Shown: positions 1 to 9,861, counted from the stretch's first letter. The stretch is 64,000 bases of DNA from AP-15 sp963762575 (GCA_963762575.1 CAVXLL010000021.1:1-64000), one strand, 5' to 3'. Numbers and translations are program-made. The notes: a model not told the origin generated them from the letters alone.

Positions 1-2
1 GC

Positions 3-626
3 GAGGATCTCCGGCTGCGGCCGCTGATCGAGCGCAAGGAGCGGCTCGGCACGCTGCTCGCAAACGCCGCGCCGAGCCTGCATTACAGCGATCATGTCAT
101 CGGGCAGGGCCCGGCTTTTTACGAGAGAGCCTACGCGATGTCATTCGAAGGCATCGTCTCGAAACTCATCGATGCGCCCTATACGCCCGGCAATCGCGGC
201 CTGTGGCGCAAGGTCAAGTGCCTCAACCGGGCGGAATTTGTCGTCGTCGGCTGGACCGAGCCGGAAGGATCGCGGCCGTGGCTCGGCGCGATGCTGCTCG
301 CCTACTACGATCCGGACGGGCGGCTGGTTTATGCCGGCCGGGTGGGCGCCGGCATCACGCAGGCGGAGCTGGAGCGGTTGTGGCGGCGGCTGCAGCCGCT
401 GGCGATCGACAAGATGGCGCTCGAGGTGCCGCCGCCGCGCAGCAGCCGCTTCGGATCGCCGCTGGTGCTTGGCGGTGTGCACTGGGTGCAGCCCGAATTG
501 GTGGCCGAAGTCAAATATCTCACCTGAACCGACGACAATCTGCTGCGGTAGGTCGTCTATGAGGGATTGCGTGAGGACAAGCCGGCGGCCGAGGTGCGCC
601 GTTCACCGCCGTATCCGAAGCCATAG
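3..626 (+). pseudogene. ligD: C-terminal part of ATP-dependent DNA ligase D (broken)
   Basis: The frame is open from the window edge and reads as the end of a LigD ligase domain: FEGIVSK, the CLNRAEFVVVGW stretch of the OB fold, and an ending of LGGVHWVQPELVAEVKYLT. LigD joins DNA ends together with Ku in non-homologous end joining. The frame stops at TGA 525-527, where homologues have Trp (TGG), and again at TAG 549-551, where they have Gln (CAG). The same frame then continues with the family C-terminus (VVYEGLREDKPAAEVRR) to a natural stop at 624-626. Two nonsense substitutions therefore remove about 33 residues. The upstream part lies outside the window, so whether the rest is intact is unknown. 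Family assignment is from remembered LigD sequences. Confidence 0.85.
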
Positions 627-1047
627 CCGGGGACGCCGGCGCGAGCGCATGATCATGGTAGAGCCGAGCGGTACCGGGATGGCGCTGTTTACATTGCGCG
701 CCGCAAGCGAGGTTCGGGCACCACAATTCGGCAGCGCCGAGGGCAACCTCGATGCCGAGATGGTGGCAATCGCGGGTGCGACCGTTATCAGGAGGCCATT
801 TCGACCCGAGTACCTATCGCGGACCGGACGCCGCCATCGCGAAGCCCGAACGCCGTTTGTTCGCGTCGACGAACTGTGCGCTGGCGCGCCTTTCACCTGG
901 ACAAAAACCGGCTTCGAGGGCGAGATCGGCTTCGGCGGCTTCGAGCATCTGGTGGTGCCCTCTTCGCCTTCTCCGGCAACGACGAGGTCTGTCGGGACGA
1001 TCGCATTTGTCGGCAAAGCAAATGCCCAAAAAGCGGACGAGAGCGGA

Positions 1048-1238
1048 TTCCCTGATAAGGCGGAAAATTTCCCTGATCGTCCGATTTAATTCCCTGCAAG
1101 GCCGCAAAAAATTCCCTGTTCGGATGCGCAGGGAATTGGCTCGTAAGACACTGAATTGATATCCATTTTGGCCCTCGTTGACGCGCTACTGAGCTCCGAA
1201 TCGATGAATTTCCCTGTAAACTCCCTGCTAGCAGGGAA
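1048..1238. repeat. Phased TTCCCTG repeat with a terminal palindrome
   Basis: TTCCCTG occurs in direct orientation at 1048, 1069, 1090 and 1112, spaced 21, 21 and 22 bases, about two helical turns. An inverted copy (CAGGGAA) sits at 1129-1135 and another direct copy at 1210. The block ends in a perfect 16-base palindrome, TCCCTGCTAGCAGGGA, at 1222-1237. Similar CAGGGAA-rich sequence is common between Bradyrhizobium-like genes as far as I recall, so this may be a genome-wide intergenic repeat. A protein-binding array is the alternative. The stretch 627-1338 holds no gene that I can support. Confidence 0.5.
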
Positions 1239-1268
1239 TTTGGCCATTCAGAGACGAGTTCGCTCGTG

Positions 1269-1307
1269 ACTGCCTCCTCCACCGGCGAGTCGGATGCGAA
1301 CCTCACG
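1269..1307. repeat. Dispersed CTCC..GGCGAGT..GATGCGAACC repeat, copy A
   Basis: This short element has a core of CTCCACCGGCGAGTCGGATG followed by CGAACC. Related copies lie at 14692-14728, 21100-21132 and 53074-53108, each beside a rearrangement junction or IS element. All four are non-coding as far as can be seen. The element looks like a small genome-wide intergenic repeat. Confidence 0.5.
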
Positions 1308-1448
1308 ACCGCCCGCTTACGTCGCGCACTCCTTATCCTGTAAGCGCCGGAGCAAAAATCCCTCATTGAAGCGGCCGGTCAGTCCGGTTGCGCCGGAGTA
1401 AAACTCCGGCAGCAGGTAGCCCTTTGGCGTAATGGCCGAGGGCGGGGG

Positions 1449-2948
1449 ATGAAGGTGGTGGAGCTTTATGGGCGGGTTCGTTACGCGGTACAGATCGAGG
1501 GTCTGAGCCGCCGGGAAGCGGCGCGGCAGTTTGGCATTGACCCGCGGACAGTAGCCAAGATGCTGGCGTTTTCGGTCCCACCCGGATACCGGCGGAGCCG
1601 GCCGCCGGCGCGTCCGAAACTGGATCCGTTTACCGGGATCATCGACGGGATCCTGGCGGCGGATGAAGGTCGGCCGCGAAAGCAGCGGCACACCTCGAAG
1701 CGGATTTTCGAACGGCTTCGCGACGAGCATGGCTACTCTGGCGGGATCACCATTGTTAAGGACTACGTGCTGGCGCGCCGTCTGCGGCATCGCGAAGTAT
1801 TCGTGCCGCTGCGGCACGATCCCGGCCATGCTCAGGTGGATTTTGGCGAGGCGCTGGCGGAGATCGCCGGGGTCGAGCGCAAGATCCACTTCTTTGCGAT
1901 GGACCTGCCGCACAGCGACGCGTGTTTTGTGCAGGCCTATCCGGCGGAGACCGGCGAAGCGTTCTGTGACGGGCACAACGCCGCATTCGCGTTTTTTGGC
2001 AAGGCGCCGCGCTCGATCCTGTACGACAACACGACACTGGCGGTGGCGCGCATCCTGGGCGATGGGGTGCGACAGCGCACGCGTGTGTTCAGCGAGCTTC
2101 AGTCCCATTACCTGTTTGGTGACCGGTTCGGCCGGCCCGGCAAAGGCAACGACAAGGGTAAAGTCGAGGGGCTGATCGGCTGGATCCGCCGGAACTTGCT
2201 GGTGCCGGTGCCGCGGGCGGTCAGCTTGATGGCGCTGAACGAGCAACTGCTCGAGGGTTGTCGGCGCCGGTTCGGGGATCGGCTGCGCGGTCACGACGAG
2301 ACGATCGGCGAACGGCTGGTTCGGGATCTGGAGGCGTTCCACGCCTTGCCGCCCGCGCCCTATGACGCCTGCGAGAAAAAGGCGGGCCGGGTCAGTTCGC
2401 AATTGCTGGTGCGTTATCGCGGCACCGACTACTCGGTGCCGACCGCCTTTGGGCACTGCGAGGTACTGATCCGCGGCTATGTCCACCAGGTGGTGATCTC
2501 CTGCGGGGCCGAGGTGATCGCCCGTCATCCGCGCTCCTACGCGCGCGAGGACTTTGTCTTCGACCCGCTGCATTACCTGCCGTTGCTCGAACAGAAGATT
2601 GGCGCTCTCGACCAGGCAGCGCCGCTGGTCGGCTGGGACCTGCCTGAGGAATTTGCCACGCTGCGTCGGCTGATCGAGGCCCGCATGGCCAACCGCGGCA
2701 AACGCGAGTTCGTCCAGGTGCTGCGGCTGCTGGAGGTATTCCGCCCCGAGGACGTGCTGGCCGGTGTCAGAGAGGCCATCGCGCGTGGTGCGATCGGCTT
2801 TGACGCGGTCAAGCATCTGGTGCTGTGCCGGATCGAGCGCCGACCGCCGCGGCTCGACCTGACGGTCTATCCCTACCTGCCGCGGGCGAGCGTGGCGATG
2901 ACTTCGACCAAGGCCTATCTCGATCTTCTCACCGGCGCCTCTCCATGA
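1449..2948 (+). CDS. istA: IS21-family transposase IstA
   Basis: This 499-residue DDE transposase catalyses strand transfer of the IS21 element. An N-terminal helix-turn-helix (SRREAARQFGIDPRTVAKML, residues about 20-40) is followed by the retroviral-integrase core with its acidic residues in AQVDFGEAL, ILYDNT and DKGKVEG. Length is normal for the family and there is no internal stop. Its stop overlaps the istB start as ATGA at 2945-2948, the usual translational coupling in IS21. The gene appears functional. Confidence 0.93.
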   Translation: MKVVELYGRVRYAVQIEGLSRREAARQFGIDPRTVAKMLAFSVPPGYRRSRPPARPKLDPFTGIIDGILAADEGRPRKQRHTSKRIFERLRDEHGYSGGITIVKDYVLARRLRHREVFVPLRHDPGHAQVDFGEALAEIAGVERKIHFFAMDLPHSDACFVQAYPAETGEAFCDGHNAAFAFFGKAPRSILYDNTTLAVARILGDGVRQRTRVFSELQSHYLFGDRFGRPGKGNDKGKVEGLIGWIRRNLLVPVPRAVSLMALNEQLLEGCRRRFGDRLRGHDETIGERLVRDLEAFHALPPAPYDACEKKAGRVSSQLLVRYRGTDYSVPTAFGHCEVLIRGYVHQVVISCGAEVIARHPRSYAREDFVFDPLHYLPLLEQKIGALDQAAPLVGWDLPEEFATLRRLIEARMANRGKREFVQVLRLLEVFRPEDVLAGVREAIARGAIGFDAVKHLVLCRIERRPPRLDLTVYPYLPRASVAMTSTKAYLDLLTGASP

Positions 2949-3739
2949 GCGACACGCCCCAGCTTCTGCTCGCCCATCACCTCAAGGCGCTCAAGCTGCC
3001 AACCTTCCTGCGCGAATACGACAAGCTCGCCCAGCAATGCGCCGCCGAGGGCGTCGACCATCCCCGCTATTTACTGCGCCTGGCCGAACTCGAACTGATC
3101 GACCGGGAACGGCGGATGGTCGAGCGCCGCATCAAGGAGGCACGGTTCCCGACAGTGAAGAGCCTGGACAGTTTCGACTTCACGGCGATCCCTTCGCTCA
3201 ATAAGACATTGGTCCTGGAGCTCGCTCGCTGCGAGTACGTCACTCGCCGCGACAACGTGATCGCGGTCGGCAACAGCGGTACCGGCAAGACGCATATTGC
3301 TCTCGGATTGGGGCTGGCGGCCTGCCAGAAGGGCTTGTCAGTCGGCTTCACCACCGCGGCCGCGATGGTCCACGGGCTGATCGAGGCCAGGGACGAGAAG
3401 CGACTGCTCCGCCTACAGCGCCAGCTGGCCGGTTACAAGCTGCTGATCGTCGATGAACTCGGCTATGTACCCCTTTCGACGACCGGCGCCGAGCTCTTGT
3501 TCGAGGTCTTCAGCCAGCGCTATGAGCGCGGCTCCACCATCGTCACCAGCAATCTGCCATTCGACGAGTGGACCACCGTGTTCGGGTCGGAGCGGCTGAC
3601 CGGTGCGCTGCTCGACCGACTGACCCACCACGTCCACATCCTCGAATTGAACGGCGACAGCTATCGTCTCAAACAGAGCAAGCGACGCCAGCGCCAACCA
3701 CAAGCCGCTGAGCCGAGCGACAACAAACCCCAGGCTTGA
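2945..3739 (+). CDS. istB: IS21-family helper ATPase IstB
   Basis: IstB is the AAA+ ATPase that assists IstA in target capture. The start chosen is ATG 2945, overlapping the istA stop, and gives 264 residues, the family norm. A longer frame upstream is just an extension through istA. Walker A is GNSGTGKTH (residues about 105-113) and Walker B is LLIVDELGY. The C-terminus is rich in Lys, Arg and Gln. The gene is intact. Confidence 0.93.
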   Translation: MSDTPQLLLAHHLKALKLPTFLREYDKLAQQCAAEGVDHPRYLLRLAELELIDRERRMVERRIKEARFPTVKSLDSFDFTAIPSLNKTLVLELARCEYVTRRDNVIAVGNSGTGKTHIALGLGLAACQKGLSVGFTTAAAMVHGLIEARDEKRLLRLQRQLAGYKLLIVDELGYVPLSTTGAELLFEVFSQRYERGSTIVTSNLPFDEWTTVFGSERLTGALLDRLTHHVHILELNGDSYRLKQSKRRQRQPQAAEPSDNKPQA

Positions 3740-3838
3740 TACCAAAATCAAAGCCTGGCAGCAGGCAACCTGGCGACAAGGCGGATCAGCATGACGCGTT
3801 GACGAAGTGCGTAAGCGGCGGCGCTACTGCCAGCAAAA

Positions 3839-3900
3839 GCCCTGTGGATTTGGCGCTGCGCTTGGACGACGCCAGCGCGTCGCCCACAACTCCACAGGGC
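3839..3900. repeat. Inverted repeat downstream of istB
   Basis: GCCCTGTGGA (3839-3848) is repeated inverted as TCCACAGGGC (3891-3900) with a 42-base loop. It lies in the non-coding tail of the IS21 element. It could act as a transcription terminator for istAB or block read-in from outside, but there is no T-tract, so the role is inferred only. Confidence 0.4.
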
Positions 3901-4342
3901 CAACATCAGAAAGCATTGATTTAGGATTCAGAAGGGGAGCTGGGGCCGGCCGGAGGCTCAATTGAGCCAACGGGAGCACGCTTGGTGAGGCAGGCTCGAC
4001 GTCTCGGGTACATTCGCCGGTGAGGCATCTCATTCTGTTTGTCGCGCAGCAAAGGCCTTCCCGGGGGCATTTGGCGTCCATCCGTGATGCAGTTTTACTC
4101 CGGCCCGCCGATACATTTTCTCTCCGGCGTTGACAGTCCTTTCAATCCTCGCTCTTCTGATTGGGCCCACATCATCGGTAGGACGTAATTACCTAAGGCA
4201 GCCAGTAGATTGGCGGACCGTTGCGCTGACGGACGCTGTCGTGAGAATGAGCCGCAGCGGCATCTCAATCCTCCCCATCATCGCGCATCGCAGACAGCGC
4301 GCTCAATGATACGATACCATCAGTCCAGCGCGAGAACCCCCC

Positions 4343-4960
4343 GTGTTTCCGCCGAGCCGAATTGTCTGCCTGACCGAAGAGACCGTCGAGACGCTTTATC
4401 TGCTCGGCGAGCAAGACCGGATTGTCGGTATCTCCGGTTACGTGGTGCGGCCGCCACAGGCTCGGCGCGAGAAAACTCGAGTGAGCGCTTTCAGGTCGGC
4501 GAATATCAACAAAATCCTCGCCCTGAAGCCCGACCTAGTCCTCACGTTCTCCGATCTCCAAGCCGACATCATCGCCGATCTCATTCGGCGTGGGCTCGAC
4601 GTCCATGCCTTCAATCAGCGAAGCATCGCCGGGATCCTGGATATGATCCGGATACTGGGCGCCATGGTGGACGCGGGCAGGCAGGCCGAGGAGCTTGTGG
4701 CGACGCTCGAAACGCGCCTAGCTGAAGCCCGAACCCGCGCGGCGCTAGTACCAAAGCGGCCGAAGGTATTCTTTGAGGAGTGGGACAATCCACTGATCTC
4801 CGGTATTGGTTGGGTTTCTGAACTCGTCGAGATCGCCGGTGGTCTGGACATCTTTGCTGACCGAAGAGACCAAAGCGCCGCGAAGGACCGCATCGTCACG
4901 CCCGCCGAGGTAATTGCACGAGAGCCCGATCTGATCATCGGATCATGGTGGGGTCAATAA
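4343..4960 (+). pseudogene. Cobalamin/metal-chelate binding protein (BtuF-like), C-terminally truncated
   Basis: The protein has the TroA/BtuF-type fold signature: RIVCLTEETVETLYLLGEQD, then NINKILALKPDLVLTFSDLQ and, near the end, EVIAREPDLIIGSWWG. Such proteins bind vitamin B12 or ferric chelates. A GTG start at 4343 matches the family N-terminus; no signal peptide is visible. The frame stops immediately after GSWWG, where homologues continue for roughly 40 residues, and the sequence then passes directly into the tail-to-tail neighbour on the other strand. The gene is therefore probably truncated by a rearrangement and non-functional. Confidence 0.72.
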
Positions 4961-5880
4961 CTGAAAGAGAGGGCACCCTGAAGGCTTGCGAGGTAGCGGT
5001 TGACCGTTGCTGCCCATATAGCGGGATCGCCGCGGGAGAAGGTCAGATGCCCGTCATCGCCGAACGTCGGCAGATCGACAAAGGAGACCGGCGCGCGCGA
5101 ACTGGCGCGATAGGCCTCGAACATTGCATGCGCGAGGCTCGGTTCAAAATAGTGGTCGTTCACCGCGTAGAGCCAGATTTGCGGCAAGAGGTTGCCTTCG
5201 CCAAGCCTGCCGACGGCGGCGATAAGGCGTTCGCGCCCGCTGCAGATCTCGCCGGGGCGGTTCGAGCCCGCGCCGCCGGCAAAATTGATGATGCCGATGA
5301 CGCCCTCAACCTTGTCGTAGGCGACACCGAGCGCGCCCAACCCGCCGTAGGACTGCCCTACGACAATAACGCGATTGCGATCGACGAAGCGCTGATTGCG
5401 CAAATAGGCAACAACGCCTTCCATATCGGCAGCCGTCTTGAGCGCCGTGGCAAAGTAATCGCGATCGCTACAGGGACCGGCGGTGTCGCTGATCTGGCCC
5501 TGCGAAAGGCCATAGCCCCGCCGCATCGGCACCGCCACCGCGAAACCGCGGTTCACAAACCAATGAGCGGCAGCGCCGTAGCCAGGGTGCATTGCTTGCG
5601 GGTCGGTACTCCCAGGCCGCGGCTTTCCGTGGTTGATCGTGACGAGCGGAAATGGGCCAGGGCCCGAGGGCCGATACACGGTGGTTTCCAGCAGCGATTG
5701 CTCGGCTCCCGTCCCGATCGGTATCCACCACAGCTGCTTGTTGTCGGGGCCAAGCGGGATATCGACCGGCCCAGGGTGGCGATCCAATGGTTGATTGCCG
5801 GTGCACGACGCCGCCAGCATCGCCAGAAGCACCATGATCAATGTGAGCTGCCTCGCGGCATGTGTGATCGCCAAACCCAT
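4954..5880 (-). CDS. Alpha/beta hydrolase lipoprotein (dienelactone-hydrolase-like)
   Basis: This is a 308-residue secreted hydrolase. A hydrophobic N-terminus ends in a lipobox, LAASC, so it should be lipid-anchored. The nucleophile elbow is GQSYGG (residues about 176-181), and later NDHY and DDGHLTF supply a likely acid and His. The substrate is unknown; relatives are esterases or peptidases. The ATG at 5880 is chosen although the purine-rich stretch sits unusually close to it; an internal ATG sixteen codons later would still leave a complete lipoprotein signal. The 3' end overlaps the truncated BtuF-like gene by 7 bases, tail to tail. Confidence 0.75.
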   Translation of the reverse strand: MGLAITHAARQLTLIMVLLAMLAASCTGNQPLDRHPGPVDIPLGPDNKQLWWIPIGTGAEQSLLETTVYRPSGPGPFPLVTINHGKPRPGSTDPQAMHPGYGAAAHWFVNRGFAVAVPMRRGYGLSQGQISDTAGPCSDRDYFATALKTAADMEGVVAYLRNQRFVDRNRVIVVGQSYGGLGALGVAYDKVEGVIGIINFAGGAGSNRPGEICSGRERLIAAVGRLGEGNLLPQIWLYAVNDHYFEPSLAHAMFEAYRASSRAPVSFVDLPTFGDDGHLTFSRGDPAIWAATVNRYLASLQGALSFSY

Positions 5881-6255
5881 CCTCCTCGCCGTCTCGGAGG
5901 CGCAGCCGTGGAACGCATGCCGCCCCTTATTTTCATTATGCGCGGATAGCGACCTGACCGAAGATGAAAAGCTTGCCCTCGCGGCAGAGCTGAAACGCAC
6001 GATCAACGAGGATGCTATTCGCTGTCGCCGCGGATCCGCACGCTGCAGGCCCATTCTCGACGAGATGGAGCCGCTGGGACCCGCTCGCGGAACCCTTACC
6101 TCGCCCCGCCGCGAGCGAAACGCCGGGCCCAGTGAAATCCGAGCCTGGCCCACCGATGACGCTTGGCAACGCCGGGGGTGCGCGAGCGGCTCATCGTGTG
6201 GCTTGTCACGGCAACTGTACCGAGCACGCATTGAGTGCCAGGTCTTGCCATGCAT
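5881..6255. other. Intergenic stretch without a supported gene
   Basis: No reading frame here shows family resemblance on either strand. It lies between the lipoprotein hydrolase promoter side and the broken end of the EamA permease, so it may hold the hydrolase promoter and rearranged sequence. Confidence 0.4.
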
Positions 6256-7014
6256 TCATGCCGCTACGACGGCATTTTGCCACTCCGCAGTCGCTTCGGC
6301 TCGGAAGATCCGCAGTGCGGATCGGGAGATCAGGTGGCCCGCCGTATAGGCGAGGCAGCCGCCGGTCGCCGTGCTGATGTCAGGTGCGTGTAGGAAGGCC
6401 TGACGGGCCATCAGGGGCGAGCTGCCATAGCACATCGCCGCGCCGAGACCGAAGATGTAGCCGGAGAACAAGCGCGGCTGGAAGATCGGCTTCGGTACCG
6501 GGGCCGCCAGCTCCTCCCGCGAGGGTACGGTCGGGATGGGCGTCGCCGCCGTTAGCGGCGCCGATGCCTTCCTCCTTCCCTTGCCGGCATTGCCCTGGGT
6601 GATGAAGGAGCCGCCGAGCATCAAAGCCGAGCCGATTGCCTGCAGCACAGTGAATTTCTCGTGCAGCATCACCACCGCCAACAGCATCGCGAATGGGACC
6701 TGCAGCTGGACGACCGGAGCGGTCAGGTTGACCTCCATCAGCTGGTTGGACTTATAGTTGCAGTAGCGGCCAATGACAAAATGCACGACGCCCCGGCATG
6801 CCAGCCAGGTGAGCGCCGCGATCGGGAACACCACGAGCTGGTGCAGCTCGCTGAATGCGATGGTCATGACCAGGAAAGAAAGTCCGCCGATCGGCACGGT
6901 CAGCGCCATGCCTTTGCAGCACGCTGCCAGTCACCACCCCCTCGGCATCGCCACGTTGTTCAGCGCAAAGGTGAACGCGCCAAGCGCAGTGTAAAGGACC
7001 TCGAGCAAGGACTT
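6256..7014 (-). pseudogene. EamA/DMT-family permease, frameshifted and truncated
   Basis: The main frame (6256-6909) shows several hydrophobic helices and reads as a drug/metabolite transporter. The true N-terminus lies upstream: the same frame at about 6945-7014 reads LLEVLYTALGAFTFALNNVA, then a base is missing in a G-run and the frame meets TGA. A second, compensating extra A near 6914 restores the frame. Between them the middle frame carries the expected VVTGSVLQ. At the other end homology stops near LAYTAG and is replaced by unrelated sequence. Two indels plus a lost C-terminal half make it a pseudogene. Confidence 0.7.
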
Positions 7015-7155
7015 CCCCTCGAAGACCTATTGTTTTCCTCGTTTGTCTACAATGCCTTCGTCATACCGTCATGCCCATTTTCAACGGGCTAGACCAAGCA
7101 GCTGCCCCTCGCGGCGGCTCGCCCTTTGCTTCCGCGCGGGCGTCGATCGGGTTGA

Positions 7156-7929
7156 TCAGGTCGTGCAAACCCGTCCGTGTAACCGCCACGGGCACCATCT
7201 CGTCAGTGATATGAAGACCGGCGTCGCAGACTGCCGGACGGCAAAAACGCTGATGCCAGAAGAATTGCGAGGCTCCGGTTTGGGGCAAGTGCTGCCCTTC
7301 GTAACCGTACCGTTTTGGTCGCGTCTATCACCCAGATTGTGTTTCAGCACCGAGGCGGGACCCCACCCATAAACTGCCGCAAGGTATTGACTTACCTCGC
7401 AGATCTGCCTCTGGGGAGGGGTCCCGATCGGCGCCGACTGGGACTCCATCCTCCAGGCAAATAGCGCCGACAAATCAAAGCGTTGTTCCAGATCCGGGGT
7501 GGGGTCCCACGTCGTTGCCGACTTACACTCTTGCGCATCTCGCAGCACCTTCGTCAGCTCGGGATCGCGGCTGTTATCGGGCAAGACGAGGACCATCGGT
7601 GAATTCGACCCGACATCGGCGCCCGGAAGCGGGTTATCCGGCGCCGTCTTCTCCCGCCAATGCGCCCTTGTTTTGAGCCAGAAGATGATCGCCGGAATAT
7701 TGCCCGCCTTCGCGGCCGCGAACAAAAAGCCGCACATCGTCGCATTGGCCTCGGCCACGCCGCGATCAAGGTCAGCACGAAACCGTTTGCGCAGTGTCTT
7801 CGGCGCACAGCGCAGGATTTTGGCGATGTCGTCCTGAGGGACACCGACACCAGCCAAATATCGCACCTTCTCGCGCATCGCATCATTCACGCCAAATGCT
7901 TTTCTAGGCAAGGGCGGCTCCTGTCGCAT
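7156..7929 (-). CDS. Phage-type helix-turn-helix protein (small-terminase-like)
   Basis: The start at ATG 7929 (MRQEPPLPRKAF) fits the family; the longer frame upstream runs through the methylase gene. Residues about 15-100 resemble small proteins found beside terminase and methylase genes in alphaproteobacterial prophages: an HTH (GVPQDDIAKILRCAPKTLRK) followed by ATMCGFLFAAAKAGNIPAII and FWLKTRAHWREK. After about residue 170 no family resemblance is visible, and the tail may be a fusion with foreign sequence. The role is probably DNA binding in phage packaging or regulation (inference). Confidence 0.6.
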   Translation of the reverse strand: MRQEPPLPRKAFGVNDAMREKVRYLAGVGVPQDDIAKILRCAPKTLRKRFRADLDRGVAEANATMCGFLFAAAKAGNIPAIIFWLKTRAHWREKTAPDNPLPGADVGSNSPMVLVLPDNSRDPELTKVLRDAQECKSATTWDPTPDLEQRFDLSALFAWRMESQSAPIGTPPQRQICEVSQYLAAVYGWGPASVLKHNLGDRRDQNGTVTKGSTCPKPEPRNSSGISVFAVRQSATPVFISLTRWCPWRLHGRVCTT

Positions 7930-9228
7930 CGTGGTCCGACCTTTGGGCGCGCTCGTCGAACGACTGACCCGAAGCGTGATGTCTCGCGGCGCGCCCGGTG
8001 AGGCCCTGCCAGCGTCGCACGACGACATCAACATAAGCAGGGTGGAGCTCGAGACCGCAACAGATGCGGGCGGTCATCTCGGCCGCGATCAAGCTCGTGC
8101 CCGAGCCGAGAAACGGGTCGTAGATCGCCTGTCCGGGTCGGCTGTTGTTGATGATCGGGCGGCGCATGCATTCGACCGGCTTCTGAGTGCCGTGCCCCCA
8201 GCTCTCCTCGCGCTGCGAGCTGCCGAACGGGTTATTGTTGGCGATCTCCCAGACGGTCGTCTGGGTGCGGTCGCCCTGCCAATGGCTGGTCTTGCCCTCA
8301 CGCACCGCATACCAGCAGGTTTCGTGCTTCCAGTGGTAATCGCCGCGGCTCAAGGTGAAGTGTTGCTTGCTCCAGACAAGCTGGGCGCGCAGCTGCAACC
8401 CGCAGGCGACCAGACCGGCGGCGACGAGGTCGCCGCGCAGAGCCCCGTGCCAGACATACGCGACGTCTCCCGGGAATAATGCATACGCCTCACGCCAGTC
8501 CGCGCGATCATCGTTGAGCACCTTGCCCTGGGCGAGCTTGCCGGCGCTGCAGCGGCGCCGCGCTCGCCGGGATGGATCGTAATCGACCCCATAAGGCGGA
8601 TCGGTGATCATGAGGTGAGGCTCGCAACCGGCCAGCAGTGCGCAACATCTGCCGCGCTGGTGCTGTCCCCGCAGCCAACCCGGTGGTCTCCCAACAGCCA
8701 TATGTCGCCGCGCCAAGTAACCGGTTGCGGAAGGACTTCCGGAACACCGTCAGGGTCCGCCAGACCGCTCGATCCCAAACCGGCCAAAATGGTTTCGAGC
8801 TGATCCGGGTTGAAGCCGATCAGACCGACATCAAAATCGGCGAGCTGGAGTTCCTTGAGTTCGCCGCTTAGCAGACCGGAGTCCCAACTCGCCCGCGTGG
8901 CCAATTGATTATCGGCCACGCGATAGGCGCGTTTTTCCGCCTCGCTCCAGCCGCGGGCGACGATCACCGGGATTTATCCCAGACCTAGCTTCATCGCCGC
9001 ACCAACACGCGCAGAGCCAGCGATCAGCTCGCCCTCCTCGTCGACCAAGGCCGGCATCGTCCAGCCCCATCTGCGAATGGACGCAGCGATTTTGTCGAGG
9101 TCGGCCGCGCTATGGAGTCGGGGATTGTTTGCGTAGGGAATCAACCGCTCGATCGGCCAGCGCTCGACCTGGTCGGCTGGCCACGGACGTGACGGGCTCG
9201 CTTGCGCGGGCCTCGATTGTTCAAACAT
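7904..9228 (-). pseudogene. ParB-domain/DNA methyltransferase fusion (prophage type), broken
   Basis: Three pieces join end to end. The first (9228-8974) is a ParB/Srx-like N-domain with PYANNPRLHS and GELIAGSAR. It ends at TAA 8974-8976, where the family has a Glu codon, and the same frame continues as IPVIVARGWSEAEKRAY. The second (to about 8640) has WLLGDHRVGCGDST, after which one base is missing. The third has the amino-methylase motif DPPYG and the SAM-binding DPFLGSGTSL. Such fusions methylate DNA in phages and gene-transfer-like elements. One nonsense codon and one frameshift make it inactive. Its end overlaps the next gene by 26 bases. Confidence 0.8.
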
Positions 9229-9324
9229 CGTTTTCCACCTAATGAAATTGGCTAAACAACTTTTATGAGCCGCTCTGACCCAGGTAAGCCGACACGATAC
9301 TGTGCTTTGCTTTACTCCGACAAT

Positions 9325-9861
9325 TTACAGCCTGGTCTCAATCATATGGTTCACGAACCAAACAGCCCGATCGAGGTCGATGGGAAGCTTACAGAAGGCC
9401 TCTGATGGGTTGCCGGGCATCGACGGCGGGTCCACAGGCGGCTGTCTGGTTCTGCGGGCGCTACTGATCAAGAAGTCGCCCTCGCCCGTTTCCTCGCCGA
9501 ATCCCAAATCCCTATTGTCGTGCGGTCTTGCGCGCGGCGGAAACTCCAATTCGAAATCCGCGAATTCGAACTCGTCCGGCGCGTTGCAAAAGCTCTCCGG
9601 ATCGATGCGGCAAGCGATGAGCGCCGCGCGCAATCTCATCATCAGTACGCCAACAGAGCCGGCACGAACATGCCGCAACAAGGCCGCGGCGATGACACCT
9701 TCGACCAGGTTCCATTTTGAATAAGCGCGGTGGTTCCCTTGCCCAACGCCGGCCGGCGCGCTGATGATCCCGCGATTGATGCACTCGCGGATTTCCCCCC
9801 GGCCAAGAGAAGTTACCGCCTGCAACTCAGCAAAGGTGAACGGTCCTGCGGTCGATTCCAT
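9325..9861 (-). CDS. MerR-like helix-turn-helix protein, function unknown
   Basis: This 178-residue protein begins with a winged-helix-like region (FTFAELQAVTSLGRGEIREC, then GNHRAYSKWNLVEGVIAAAL) resembling MerR-type DNA-binding heads. The rest is acidic and not recognised. It sits between the broken ParB-methylase and a duplicated methylase fragment, so it is probably a regulator of the prophage-like module. The frame is intact. Confidence 0.55.
   Translation of the reverse strand: MESTAGPFTFAELQAVTSLGRGEIRECINRGIISAPAGVGQGNHRAYSKWNLVEGVIAAALLRHVRAGSVGVLMMRLRAALIACRIDPESFCNAPDEFEFADFELEFPPRARPHDNRDLGFGEETGEGDFLISSARRTRQPPVDPPSMPGNPSEAFCKLPIDLDRAVWFVNHMIETRL

Larger units (their letters stand above)
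1339..4135 (+). mobile_element. Complete IS21-family insertion sequence (about 2.8 kb)
   Basis: The ends are related imperfect inverted repeats: TGTAAGCGCCGGAGCAAAAA at 1339 and, reading inward from 4135, TGTCAACGCCGGAGAGAAAA. A second internal copy of the CCGGAGTAAAAC motif is present near each end (about 1395 and 4093), giving the multiple terminal repeats typical of IS21. Between them are intact istA and istB, followed by about 340 non-coding bases. I see no clear target-site duplication, so the element may have recombined or its outermost bases may be slightly misplaced. Confidence 0.85.

Noticed and set aside
94..1089. A 331-codon plus-strand frame
   Set aside because: It overlaps the LigD frame and then an intergenic repeat; arginine- and serine-rich nonsense with no motif.
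1317..2816. A 499-codon open frame on the minus strand
   Set aside because: It lies exactly antisense to istA, is a composition artefact of GC-rich codons, and shows no family motif.
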